Positions 16,737 to 24,994 of a stretch of 64,000 nucleotides of DNA are shown here, in pieces. This DNA comes from Desulfarculaceae bacterium. Its GTDB lineage: Bacteria > Desulfobacterota > Desulfarculia > Desulfarculales > Desulfarculaceae. The DNA lies in assembly GCA_021737645.1 (NCBI GenBank), contig JAIPDO010000002.1, positions 1-64,000 of the forward strand. The letters are read 5' to 3'. A program made the translations under genes and the position numbers. Below the pieces are notes generated by a model. It was not told where the DNA came from, did no database searches, and was given only the letters and a program-made list of their open reading frames with translations. How positions within the stretch are numbered: position 1 is the stretch's first letter; every line of letters starts with the position of its first letter.

Positions 16737-17650
16737 CCGAAGAGCCCCTGTGGCCGCAAGACCATAATCAAGAAGTAGACCGCGTAGACCATGGTGTACT
16801 TGAAGCTGTGGATTTCCAGACCTCTAAGGCCCGCCGCGTCGATGGATCTGAGTATGGCGTCCCACACCGGCGGCAGGTTGACGATGAAGCCGATAATGAT
16901 GCCCGCCACCAGGGCCCCGCGCACGCTGCCGAAGCCGCCCAGGGCCACGGTGGCGAAGGCGATCATGGTGAACAACAGACCCACCCCCGGCTCCACCGGC
17001 CAGAAGTTGACCAGTAGGCCACCGGCCACTCCCACCGATGCGCCGCCCACGGCCCAGGCCAGGGCGTTCATGTATTCGGTGGAGATGCCCATGTAGCGGG
17101 CGCCCTCGGCGTCCAGGCTGGTGGCGGTGATGGCCTTGCCCACCTTGGTGCGGTTGATAAACCACCACACCACCGCGAAGCTGAACAAACTGAGCACCGC
17201 CGCGGCCAGTTTGGTGGACTCCAGGACCACCCCCGGCCCCACCAGGATGCTTTTGCCCACCAGCCAGCCCTCGTGCACGATCCTGGGCTCGCTTCCCATG
17301 AACAAAAGAGCCAGGTTGCGCAAAAAAATCATCAGGCCAAAGGTGCCGAAGAGCTGGGCGATCATGGGCCCGCGCAGCAAAAAGCGGATGAGCCCGAAAT
17401 AGCACAGCACCCCAAGCACCGCGCCCACCAGCCCGGCCAGGGGCAGGGTGAGCACCGGGTCCACGCCCAGCAGGGGGCTGGTGAGCAAAGAGGTGTACAT
17501 GCCCACCATCAAAAATTCGCCGTGGGCGAAGTTGACGATGTCCATGACCCCGAAGATCACCGTGAGCCCCAGGGCCACCAGGGCGAACACCAACCCCATG
17601 ATAAGCCCGGAGACCGCGGATTTAAGGATTTGGATGCCTAGTTCTTCCAT
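16724..17650 (-). CDS. livH: Liv-type ABC transporter permease (LivH)
   Basis: 308-aa permease with about eight membrane segments, beginning with the family-typical GLVFALVALGLTVIFGVMDIVNFAHGEF. The cytoplasmic loop RTKVGKAITATSLDAEGARYMGIS is the coupling region, and GGFGSVRGALVAGIIIGF is the conserved C-terminal motif. It is separated from the binding-protein gene by 119 bp that contain a strong hairpin, a common way to lower permease expression relative to the binding protein. Confidence 0.93.
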   Translation of the reverse strand: MEELGIQILKSAVSGLIMGLVFALVALGLTVIFGVMDIVNFAHGEFLMVGMYTSLLTSPLLGVDPVLTLPLAGLVGAVLGVLCYFGLIRFLLRGPMIAQLFGTFGLMIFLRNLALLFMGSEPRIVHEGWLVGKSILVGPGVVLESTKLAAAVLSLFSFAVVWWFINRTKVGKAITATSLDAEGARYMGISTEYMNALAWAVGGASVGVAGGLLVNFWPVEPGVGLLFTMIAFATVALGGFGSVRGALVAGIIIGFIVNLPPVWDAILRSIDAAGLRGLEIHSFKYTMVYAVYFLIMVLRPQGLFGWKQ

Positions 17651-17693
17651 GCCGGCTCCGCGCGGCCAAGGATCAGCCTTGCCCCGCGCATGG

Positions 17694-17743
17694 GCATGCG
17701 TTTCCGGGCCGGGCCATATGCCAGGCCCGGAAACACAGCATGC
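17694..17743 (-). promoter_or_regulatory. Strong hairpin between livK and livH
   Basis: TTTCCGGGCC (17701-17710) pairs perfectly with GGCCCGGAAA (17724-17733), and GCATGC boxes (17694-17699, 17738-17743) can extend the stem. No T-run follows on either strand. It is better explained as an mRNA-stabilising or attenuating intercistronic hairpin than as a full terminator. Confidence 0.6.
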
Positions 17744-17769
17744 TCAACTTTAACTTATCAAGCGTCCGC

Positions 17770-19071
17770 CTAGTATCCCTGGAAGGGATAGACCATGGGG
17801 GCGGTGGCGATATCAAAGGGATACACCACCTCCAGGCCGATCTTGCCGTCTTTTTGCTTTTGGTATTGGCCGATGAGGCCGCCACCCAGCACGTTCTGGC
17901 CGATCTCCTCGCCCTTGGTGGAGAACTTGATGCCCACCCAGGGCACCACCAACTGAGCGCCGGGGATGCTGATGGTGTTGCAGGCCGCCTGGATGGCCTT
18001 GGGCTCGGTGCTGCCCGCCTTTTCCAAAACGTAGACCCAGGTTTGCAGCCCGGTGAAGGATCGAGCGCTGGCCCCACCCAGGTCGTGGCCCATCATCTTG
18101 ACGTAAAGTTCGTTCACCTGACCGGACAGGGGCTTCATTTTGACCACGCTGGGCAAGAACACCGAGCGGGTGAGGATGCCCACGATGTCGTCGCCCAAGG
18201 CCACGAACTCGGGTTTGTCAAAGCCGGCGTCCTGGCCCCAGATGATCTTGGGCTTGGCCTTCATGGACTTGAGGGTCTTGATCATCAAGAGGGCGTCGGA
18301 GGTGTAGGAAGCGAAGAGCATGGCCCCCGGCTTGGCCGCGATCATGCTCTGGACCTCGGAAGACAGGTCCGGGCTCTTGGCTGCGTAGAGGATGTTGGAG
18401 GCCAGGTTGAAGCCGTACTCCTTGGCGAAGTTTTTTATCTCTATGGCAACGTTGGAGCCCCACTCGGTCTTTTCACAGGCCGCGGCCAGAGTGTTGATCT
18501 CTGCCATGGGAACCGCCTTGACCCCCTTGGCCCGGCCCTTGGTCAGGCCAACCAGGAACTCGAACAGGTCCTTGGTGAACCACTTGTCGTGGGGCGTGGT
18601 GCGCCAGAACCATTTGAAGCCGCGCTTGGTCAGGGTTGGGCTGGTGGATGAGCCGTTGATCATGGGCACGCCGTAGCGCTCGCACACGGCGGACACGGTC
18701 TTGGTGACCGAGCTGTAATAGCAGCCCAGGATGCCCACCACCTTGTCGTCCAGGATGAGCTTCTTGGCCAGGTCCGCGCCCAGCTGGGGGTTGCCTTGGT
18801 GGTCTTTGATAATCAGGGTCAGCTTGGCCCCGCCCAGGGATTTGATACCCGCGTTCTTGGCCATATCCATGTTTATGCCGGGCATCACCTGATTGGCGAT
18901 CTCCGCGGCCAACTCGGCCCCGGCCCTAAGCTCGCGCCCGGCGGCGGCGGCCGGTCCGGTGAGGGGATAGATCACACCGATCTTGATCTCCTTGGGAGCG
19001 GCCCAGGCCATGGCCGGCACCAACATCACCGCCAACAGTCCAATGGCGGCCTTTAGAGCTATTTTACGCAT
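17770..19071 (-). CDS. livK: Liv-type periplasmic substrate-binding protein
   Basis: 433-aa exported binding protein (Peripla_BP_6 type) with a clear signal peptide: a basic start, hydrophobic core and AMAWA cleavage region near residue 24. The mature start KEIKIGVIYPLTGPAAAAGRELRAGAELA is typical of LivK/amide-binding proteins. It is longer than E. coli LivK (~370), like many amide/urea-type relatives. AAGGAGGAG lies upstream. DUF1445 is 55 bp upstream on the same strand and the pxp genes are divergent, so an oxoproline-, glutamate- or amide-related ligand is inferred rather than leucine. Confidence 0.9.
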   Translation of the reverse strand: MRKIALKAAIGLLAVMLVPAMAWAAPKEIKIGVIYPLTGPAAAAGRELRAGAELAAEIANQVMPGINMDMAKNAGIKSLGGAKLTLIIKDHQGNPQLGADLAKKLILDDKVVGILGCYYSSVTKTVSAVCERYGVPMINGSSTSPTLTKRGFKWFWRTTPHDKWFTKDLFEFLVGLTKGRAKGVKAVPMAEINTLAAACEKTEWGSNVAIEIKNFAKEYGFNLASNILYAAKSPDLSSEVQSMIAAKPGAMLFASYTSDALLMIKTLKSMKAKPKIIWGQDAGFDKPEFVALGDDIVGILTRSVFLPSVVKMKPLSGQVNELYVKMMGHDLGGASARSFTGLQTWVYVLEKAGSTEPKAIQAACNTISIPGAQLVVPWVGIKFSTKGEEIGQNVLGGGLIGQYQKQKDGKIGLEVVYPFDIATAPMVYPFQGY

Positions 19072-19126
19072 CTGGTTCTCCTCCTTTTGAGGCAGTAGAT
19101 GGTTTTGCTCAACAAAATATTTTTAC

Positions 19127-19933
19127 TCAGCCGCAAGCCACCAGGGCCTTGTGGCCGAGATCCTCGGCTTTGATATCGGTTATGAACATGTGCCCCGGAG
19201 CGTGGGTGAGGGCCAGCTCCACCCGGCTGGCGGCCACCGCCGCCTGAGGGGTGACCCCGCAGGCCCAGAACACCGGCACCTCTCCTGGCTCCAGGCGCAC
19301 AGGGTCGCCGTATTCCGGGTGGTCCAGATCCACGATGCCGATGGCCGCCGGGTCGCCCGCGTGCACCGGCGCGCCGTGGGCCTCGGCAAAGTCGCCGGAG
19401 ACCTGATGGGCCTTGGCCACCAGATCGGGAGGCATGGGGCGCATGGAAACCACCAGGGGGCCGTGCAGCCGCCCGGCCGAAGCGGCGGGCAGCGTGGTGC
19501 GGTACATGGGCACGTTCACCCCCATCTCCTGGTGGCGCACCGGCAGCCCGGCGGCCCTCAGGGCGTCGTCAAAGCTGAAGCTGCACCCCAGGTAAAAGCT
19601 CACCAAGTCCTCGCGCCACAGGTGGCGAATGTCGGCGGGCTCGTCCACCAACTCGCCGCCTTGCCACAGGCGGTAGCGGGGCAGTTCGTCGCGAACGTCG
19701 GCGCCGGGGGCGATAACTTTGCTGATGGGATCGCCGGGGTCCAGGACCTCCAGGATGGGGCAGGCCTGCTTGTTGCGCAGGCCGAACAGCAGAAAGTCGA
19801 AAGCCCAATCCTTGGGCAGGATCACCAGGTTGGCCTGGGCATAGCCGGGGCACAGGGAAGCGGTGTTGCCGGTGATCTCTCCCCTGGCTATGGCCGCGCG
19901 GACCTGGCGGGGCGGGGCAGTGCTAATGTCCAA
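19127..19933 (-). CDS. DUF1445 / D-glutamate cyclase-family putative hydro-lyase (YcsI-like)
   Basis: 268 aa from a TTG at 19933, which has GAGG 7 nt before it and gives the family's usual length; the frame continues to an ATG at 20044, but that N-terminal extension is Arg-rich and unlike the family. Conserved blocks PGYAQANLVILP, DELPRYRLW, FYLGCSFSFDDAL, GVNVPMYRT, GPLVVSMRP, HGAPVHAGDP and PVFWACGVTPQ are all present. Mammalian relatives are D-glutamate cyclases making 5-oxo-D-proline, and Bacillus ycsI sits with the oxoprolinase genes. Here too it adjoins pxpA/pxpBC (divergent), supporting a role in the glutamate/5-oxoproline cycle. Confidence 0.85.
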   Translation of the reverse strand: MDISTAPPRQVRAAIARGEITGNTASLCPGYAQANLVILPKDWAFDFLLFGLRNKQACPILEVLDPGDPISKVIAPGADVRDELPRYRLWQGGELVDEPADIRHLWREDLVSFYLGCSFSFDDALRAAGLPVRHQEMGVNVPMYRTTLPAASAGRLHGPLVVSMRPMPPDLVAKAHQVSGDFAEAHGAPVHAGDPAAIGIVDLDHPEYGDPVRLEPGEVPVFWACGVTPQAAVAASRVELALTHAPGHMFITDIKAEDLGHKALVACG

Positions 19934-20185
19934 TATCCGGCCTCGCTGCTTGGCTGAGGGAAAACCAAATCCCGGCGGCGCCCGCCTTTTGCCCCGCGCG
20001 CACCGCCTGCGGTGAAAAAACAGACCCAAGGATGAAAATATCAACGTGTGGAAGTTTCATTATAAGGAATCGCTTCAAGTTTGACCAGCCCCTTAAGAAC
20101 CTGATTCCACTAATCCATTGCGGCATTGCCTATCGCAGCGCCATTGGTTAGACTGACTTTCCATACACCATGCGAAAGGAGCTTC

Positions 20186-20959
20186 ATGTTCATGGACCTC
20201 AACTGCGACATGGGCGAGAGCTTCGGCGATTACTGCCTGGGCTGCGACAGCGAGGTTATCCGCCACATCACCAGCGCCAATCTAGCCTGCGGCTTCCACG
20301 CCTCCGACCCCCTGGTCATGGACCAGACGGTGCGCCTGTGCGCCCGGCACGGGGTGGCGGTGGGGGCTCATCCCGGCTACCCCGACCTCCGGGGATTCGG
20401 ACGGCGCAACCTGGACTCCACCCCTGAAGAGGTGCGCACCGACGTGCTCTACCAAACCGGGGCCCTGGCGGGCATCGCCAAGGCCCACGGGGTCGGCCTT
20501 CAGCATGTGAAACCCCACGGCGCGCTCTACAACACCGCCGCGGCCCATCCGGCCACGGCCCAGGCCATCGCCCAGGCAGTGGCTTCCTACGACCCCAGCC
20601 TGATATTGGTCACCCTGGCCGGCCCGGCGGGGGAGACCTTCCGCACCGTGGCCCAGGAAATGGGCCTCACCGTGGCCAGCGAGGCCTTTGCCGACCGGGC
20701 CTACACCTCCGAGGGCCGCCTGGTGCCCCGGGGCACCCAAGGGGCGGTGATCCACGACCCCGAGGTGGTGGCCGCCCGCTGCGTGCGCATGGCCACCGAG
20801 GGGGTGGTGGAGAGCATCGACGGCAAGCTGGTGGAGCTGAAGGCAGACACCATCTGCGTGCACGGCGACAACCCCAGCGCGGTGGAACTGGTCAAGGCGC
20901 TGCGCCAGGCCCTGACCCAAGCCGGGGTGGAACTCAGGGCCATGGGTGGGGCCAATTAG
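20186..20959 (+). CDS. pxpA: 5-oxoprolinase subunit A (YcsF/LamB family)
   Basis: 257-aa subunit of the ATP-dependent prokaryotic 5-oxoprolinase, which hydrolyses 5-oxo-L-proline to glutamate. Motifs: DLNCDMGESFG at the start, ANLACGFHASDP, GAHPGYPDLRGFGRR, HVKPHGALYN, and the C-terminal ICVHGDNPSAVE. ATG 20186 is used (GGAG four bases upstream); ATG 20192 gives the exact DLNCDMG start and is nearly as likely. It overlaps the pxpBC gene by 14 bp. The 252 bp upstream (19934-20185) are shared with the divergent DUF1445 gene and must hold both promoters. Confidence 0.94.
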   Translation: MFMDLNCDMGESFGDYCLGCDSEVIRHITSANLACGFHASDPLVMDQTVRLCARHGVAVGAHPGYPDLRGFGRRNLDSTPEEVRTDVLYQTGALAGIAKAHGVGLQHVKPHGALYNTAAAHPATAQAIAQAVASYDPSLILVTLAGPAGETFRTVAQEMGLTVASEAFADRAYTSEGRLVPRGTQGAVIHDPEVVAARCVRMATEGVVESIDGKLVELKADTICVHGDNPSAVELVKALRQALTQAGVELRAMGGAN

Positions 20960-22604
20960 GTCCGCTCCGGAAAAACTGCCCGCCAAACCACAGGGCGAGG
21001 CCGCCCTGCTGGTCTACCTGGGCCAGGGTATAGACTTTGCCCTAAATTGCCGGGTGCGGGCCCTGGCCCGGCGGCTCACCGAGCGTCCCCTGCCTGGAGT
21101 GCGCGAGGTGCTGGCCGCCTACCACTGCCTTCAGGTGCAGTTCGACCCCATGCTCACCGACCACCAGGAGATGTCCGCCTGGGTGGAGCAGGAGCGCCGC
21201 CTCCTGCCCCAGGGAAAGTCCCAGGCCGGGCGGCGGGTGGAGTTGCCGGTGGTCTACGGCGGCGAGGCGGGCCCGGATCTGGACTATGTAGCCGAGCGCA
21301 CCGGCCTGACCCCGGAAGAGGTTATCCGCCGCCACGGCGCGGTGGACCACCCCTGCTACGTAATGGGCTTCACTCCCGGCTTTCCCTATTTGGGAGGCCT
21401 GGACCCATCCCTGGCCGTGCCCCGCATGGACTCGCCTCGTTTGGACAACCCGCCCGGCTCGGTGGCCCTGGCCGGGGGCCAGACCGGGGTGTACCCCCTG
21501 GGCGGGCCCGGCGGCTGGTGGGTGATCGGCCGCACCCCCTGGCTCATGTACGACCCCCGCCGCGACCCGGCCACCCTGATGGAAGCCGGGGACATGGTGC
21601 GCTTCGTGCCCAGCCAAGAGTCGCATTTCCCGGCCCCGCCTCCCCTGAGCCTCGGCTGGGAGGCCAAGGGCTTGGAGGTGTTCGAGGTGCTGGCGCCGGG
21701 GGCCTTCACCACGGTGCAGGACGCTGGGCGCTGGGGGCACCAGTTCCGGGGGGTGCCGGTGTCCGGGGCCTATGACCAGTCCGCCCTGGCCTGGGCCAAC
21801 CTTTTGGTGGGCAACGATCCCGGCGACGCGGCCCTGGAGATCACCCTCATGGGTCCGCGCCTCAAGGCGATCAGGCCCGTGGTGATCGCGGTAACCGGCA
21901 GCGACCTGGGCCTGAGCGTCGACGGCACGCCCGCCCCCATGCACCAGGCCCTGGCCCTGACGCCGGGGCAAGTGCTGGGCTTCCGGGGCCCCTGCCACGG
22001 CGGGGCTCGGGCGGTTTTGGCCATGACCGGAGGGGCGGCCAGCGAAAAGCTTCTGGACAGCCGCTCCACCTATTTGCTGGGCCGCATGGGCGCGCCGCTC
22101 GCCAAGGGCCAGGTGGTGCGGGCGGGGCCAGGCCCCCAGCCCCCGGCCGGAGCCGTTTGCCCCGCCCTGGACGAACCGGGGGAGGTGCTCACCCTGCGGG
22201 TGGTGCCCGGACCCAACCAGGAGTTTTTCTCTCCCCAGGGGTTGGAGTCCTTTTACGGCGCCCGATGGGAGCTGACCGCCCAGGCCGACCGCCGGGGCGC
22301 CCGTTTAGAGGGCCCGGCCCTGTCCTTTGCGCCGGGAAGCCCGGCCTCTTTGGTAAGCGAGCCCAACACACCCGGCGTGATCCAGGTGCCCAGCGGCGGC
22401 CAGCCCATCATCATGCTGCGGGAGCAGACCGTGGGCGGCTACCCCAAGATAGGCTCCGTGTTCGGCCCGGACCTGGACCGCCTGGCCCGGGCCCAGAGCG
22501 GCCAGGCCATCCGCTTCGCGGCCATGAGCGCGGACCAGGCCGTGGCCGAGGCCAGACGCCTGGGCCGGAAGTTCCAGACCGCGCGAGAAAGGTTGCCACG
22601 TTGA
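20946..22604 (+). CDS. pxpBC: Fused 5-oxoprolinase subunits B and C
   Basis: 552-aa natural fusion. Residues about 1-225 are PxpB (KipI/allophanate hydrolase subunit 1) with CYVMGFTPGFPYLGGLD and the GSVALAGGQTGVYPLGGPGGWWVIG block. Residues about 235-552 are PxpC (KipA/allophanate hydrolase subunit 2) with PGAFTTVQDAGRWGHQFRGVPVSGAYD and PGVIQVPSGGQPIIMLREQTVGGYPKIG. With PxpA it forms the complete oxoprolinase. The GTG start lies inside the end of pxpA, so the two are translationally coupled. Bacillus and E. coli encode B and C separately. Confidence 0.94.
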   Translation: MGPIRSAPEKLPAKPQGEAALLVYLGQGIDFALNCRVRALARRLTERPLPGVREVLAAYHCLQVQFDPMLTDHQEMSAWVEQERRLLPQGKSQAGRRVELPVVYGGEAGPDLDYVAERTGLTPEEVIRRHGAVDHPCYVMGFTPGFPYLGGLDPSLAVPRMDSPRLDNPPGSVALAGGQTGVYPLGGPGGWWVIGRTPWLMYDPRRDPATLMEAGDMVRFVPSQESHFPAPPPLSLGWEAKGLEVFEVLAPGAFTTVQDAGRWGHQFRGVPVSGAYDQSALAWANLLVGNDPGDAALEITLMGPRLKAIRPVVIAVTGSDLGLSVDGTPAPMHQALALTPGQVLGFRGPCHGGARAVLAMTGGAASEKLLDSRSTYLLGRMGAPLAKGQVVRAGPGPQPPAGAVCPALDEPGEVLTLRVVPGPNQEFFSPQGLESFYGARWELTAQADRRGARLEGPALSFAPGSPASLVSEPNTPGVIQVPSGGQPIIMLREQTVGGYPKIGSVFGPDLDRLARAQSGQAIRFAAMSADQAVAEARRLGRKFQTARERLPR

Positions 22605-23518
22605 ACCCCGGCGATATGATCCAGGTTCAGGGGCCGGTATGGCTTTTGGTGGGCCAAAGACGGGGCAACTTCCCCTTTTGTCACGGAGTGGTCATCCAGG
22701 ACCAGGGAGTCACCGCCCTTGTGGACCCCGGCTGCGGGCCATCGGTTCTGGAGCCTCTGGCCGCCTCGGGCCGGGTGGATATGATCATCAACAGCCACAC
22801 CCACCCGGACCACTGTTCGGGAAACCACTTTTTTGCTGGGTCCGAGATACTCATCCCCCGGGCCGCCTGGGCCTTCGGCGGAGACAAGGTGAAGCTTTCC
22901 GAGCGCCTGACCGAACCGGGCGCCCTGGCCCAGGTATGGCGGGAGTTCGTCACCAACTCCATGGGGTTTGAAGATTTTGAGCCCACCGCCTCTTTCACCC
23001 CCGGCCAGGAGATAAAAATAGGCTCCACCGTGCTGGAAGTGGTGGCCACTCCCGGCCACACCGCGGATCACTGCTGCTTCTGGCTGCCTCAGCACGGCAT
23101 ACTCTTGTCAGCCGACATCGACCTCACCCCTTTCGGGCCTTTTTACGGCCACCGCGAGTCGTCTTTGGCGCAGGTAAGGGCCTCGGTGGAAAAAGCCCGC
23201 GGCCTGCACCCCAGGGTGCTGCTATCCGCCCACCGCATGCCCCTGAGCCAAGACCTGGACCAGGCCATGGACAAGTATCTAAGCGTCTTGGACAAGAGGG
23301 AGCAAAGAATCTTGAAGCTCCTGGCCCAAGAGATGACCGTAACCGAAATGGTAGAAGTTTCGCCAATTTACGGTGGCCACAACACCAGACCCCAGCTTAC
23401 CCGCTACTGGGAGGGCCGCATGATCAGCGACCACCTGGACCTGCTTTTGGCCAAAGGCCATATCCAGGCCACTGCCGAGGGTTACCGAGCCACCGCCGGT
23501 TTTGTTACAAGTCCTTAA
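22601..23518 (+). CDS. MBL-fold metallo-hydrolase with C-terminal winged-helix region
   Basis: 305-aa metallo-beta-lactamase-fold hydrolase. The di-metal motif SHTHPDH is followed by PGHTADH, a lone SADIDL Asp and a late SAHRMP His, so the metal site is complete. The C-terminal ~70 residues (ILKLLAQEMTVTEMVE...GGHNTRPQLTRYWEGRMISDHLDLLLAKGHI) look like the winged-helix tail of LACTB2-type hydrolases that act on thioesters. Start is a TTG overlapping the pxpBC TGA with AAAGG upstream; ATG 22616 is an alternative. It is the third gene of the pxp operon, so it may act on a product of that pathway, which is an inference. Confidence 0.82.
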   Translation: MNPGDMIQVQGPVWLLVGQRRGNFPFCHGVVIQDQGVTALVDPGCGPSVLEPLAASGRVDMIINSHTHPDHCSGNHFFAGSEILIPRAAWAFGGDKVKLSERLTEPGALAQVWREFVTNSMGFEDFEPTASFTPGQEIKIGSTVLEVVATPGHTADHCCFWLPQHGILLSADIDLTPFGPFYGHRESSLAQVRASVEKARGLHPRVLLSAHRMPLSQDLDQAMDKYLSVLDKREQRILKLLAQEMTVTEMVEVSPIYGGHNTRPQLTRYWEGRMISDHLDLLLAKGHIQATAEGYRATAGFVTSP

Positions 23519-23635
23519 CTTGCCGTCCCCTCGGGGGCAGTGTTAAGATAGGCATCGTTCTTCAAAAAAAGCGTTCTTTCGCCTCTCCCTGGCAGAGCGG
23601 TCAGGGCAAGGGGGCTTTATGGCCGGAGGCCAGCG

Positions 23636-24988
23636 ATGACCCTACCAGAAAAAGTATTACATCTTAGTGAGTTAATCGCTCAAGGCGATAGGGACCGGCT
23701 GGTCCGGGAGATCACCGAGCCCCACCCGGCGGACGCCGCCGAGGTGCTGGGCGCCCTGGAACCAGCCGAAATAGCCAGATTTGTGGAGTTGGTGGGCACC
23801 GAAGAGGCCTTGCAGGTCTTTGAGTTCATGCCCTTCGAGACCCAGAAGGAGTCCCTGGAACACCTAAACCGCGCCACCCTGGCCCAGCTCATGAACACCA
23901 TGAGCCCCGATGACCGCGCCGACCTGGTGGAGGAATTGGACGACGAGTTCCAGGAACGCCTGCTGTCGCTTTTGCTGCGCCACGAGCGCGAAAACGTCCT
24001 CAAGCTCATCAAGTACCCCGACGACAGCGCCGGGGCTCACATGACCACCGATTACGCCATTCTGCGGCCGGACAGCGACGTGCAGACCGCCCTGGAGCAG
24101 GTGCGCCTGCAGGCGGCCACCAAGGAGACCATCTACTACATTTATGTGGTGGACGCGGCCCGGCGGCTCTTGGGCCTGGTGTCCCTGCGCGACCTCATAG
24201 TGGCAAGACGGCACAGCCGGGTGGGCGACATCATGAGCAAGCAGCTCATCAGCGTCAAGGCCGACGTGGACATCGAGGAGGTGGCCAAGCTATCGAGCCG
24301 CTACGACTTTTTGGCCGTGCCCGTCTTGGATGACAGCGGCCGCATGCTGGGCATCATCACCTTTGACGACCTCTACGACGTCATCGCCGAAGAAGCCACC
24401 GAGGACATGTATCGCCTGGCCAACCTGGACACCGACGAGAAAATCGACTCGCCGCTGTTGCGCTCGGTCAAGCTGCGCCTGCCCTGGCTGCTGAGCAACC
24501 TGGGCACCTGCCTGGTGCCCGCCTATGTGGTCAGCCTGTTCTCGGGCACCATTCAAGACGCGGTGGCCCTGGCCTCGCTGATGCTCATCGTGGCCTCCCT
24601 GGGAGGCAACGCAGGCAACCAGTCGCTCACCGTGGTGGTCAGGGCCATGGCCTTGGGCCAGCTCAAGATGGCCCAAAACCGCCGGGTGTTGACCAAGCAG
24701 GTATTCATCGGCATGTTCAACGGGGTGATCGCCGGTTTGGTGATCGCCGTGGTGGCCTTCTTCTGGTTCGGCAACCCCTGGCTGGGCCTTATCGTGTGGA
24801 TGGCCCTGGTGGGCAACCTGATCATCGCGGGCCTGTTCGGGGCCATGGTGCCCATCGTTTTGCGCCGCCTCAAGCTGGACCCGGCCCTGGGCAGTTCCAT
24901 ATTCGTCACCACCGCCACCGACGTGGGCGGCTACTCCATCTTCCTGGGGCTGGCGGTGATGGTTCTGCCCCACCTAACCGGGCAATAA
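23636..24988 (+). CDS. mgtE: MgtE-family magnesium transporter
   Basis: 450-aa Mg2+ channel. An N-terminal superhelical domain (about 10-130) with acidic Mg2+-sensing residues is followed by a CBS pair (about 135-255; DLIVARRHSRVGDIMSKQ) and five membrane helices (about 285-450) with the pore motif GGNAGNQSLTV. All parts needed for Mg2+-gated transport are present. The 117 bp upstream are too short for an M-box riboswitch of known form; I see only an imperfect GC hairpin there (about 23518-23551) without a T-run. It converges with phoH. Confidence 0.94.
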   Translation: MTLPEKVLHLSELIAQGDRDRLVREITEPHPADAAEVLGALEPAEIARFVELVGTEEALQVFEFMPFETQKESLEHLNRATLAQLMNTMSPDDRADLVEELDDEFQERLLSLLLRHERENVLKLIKYPDDSAGAHMTTDYAILRPDSDVQTALEQVRLQAATKETIYYIYVVDAARRLLGLVSLRDLIVARRHSRVGDIMSKQLISVKADVDIEEVAKLSSRYDFLAVPVLDDSGRMLGIITFDDLYDVIAEEATEDMYRLANLDTDEKIDSPLLRSVKLRLPWLLSNLGTCLVPAYVVSLFSGTIQDAVALASLMLIVASLGGNAGNQSLTVVVRAMALGQLKMAQNRRVLTKQVFIGMFNGVIAGLVIAVVAFFWFGNPWLGLIVWMALVGNLIIAGLFGAMVPIVLRRLKLDPALGSSIFVTTATDVGGYSIFLGLAVMVLPHLTGQ

Positions 24989-24994
24989 TCCCGC

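Noticed and set aside
19934-20044. N-terminal extension of the DUF1445 protein to the ATG at 20044
   Set aside because: The added 37 residues are Arg-rich and unlike the family, whereas TTG 19933 has a good ribosome site and gives the usual length.
22157-23518. 453-codon frame ending in the MBL hydrolase
   Set aside because: The N-terminal half overlaps pxpC out of frame and is Pro/Gly/Arg-rich; the MBL domain starts near 22601-22616.
23519-23635. M-box magnesium riboswitch before mgtE
   Set aside because: The gap is 117 bp, shorter than an M-box, and no matching core was recognised.
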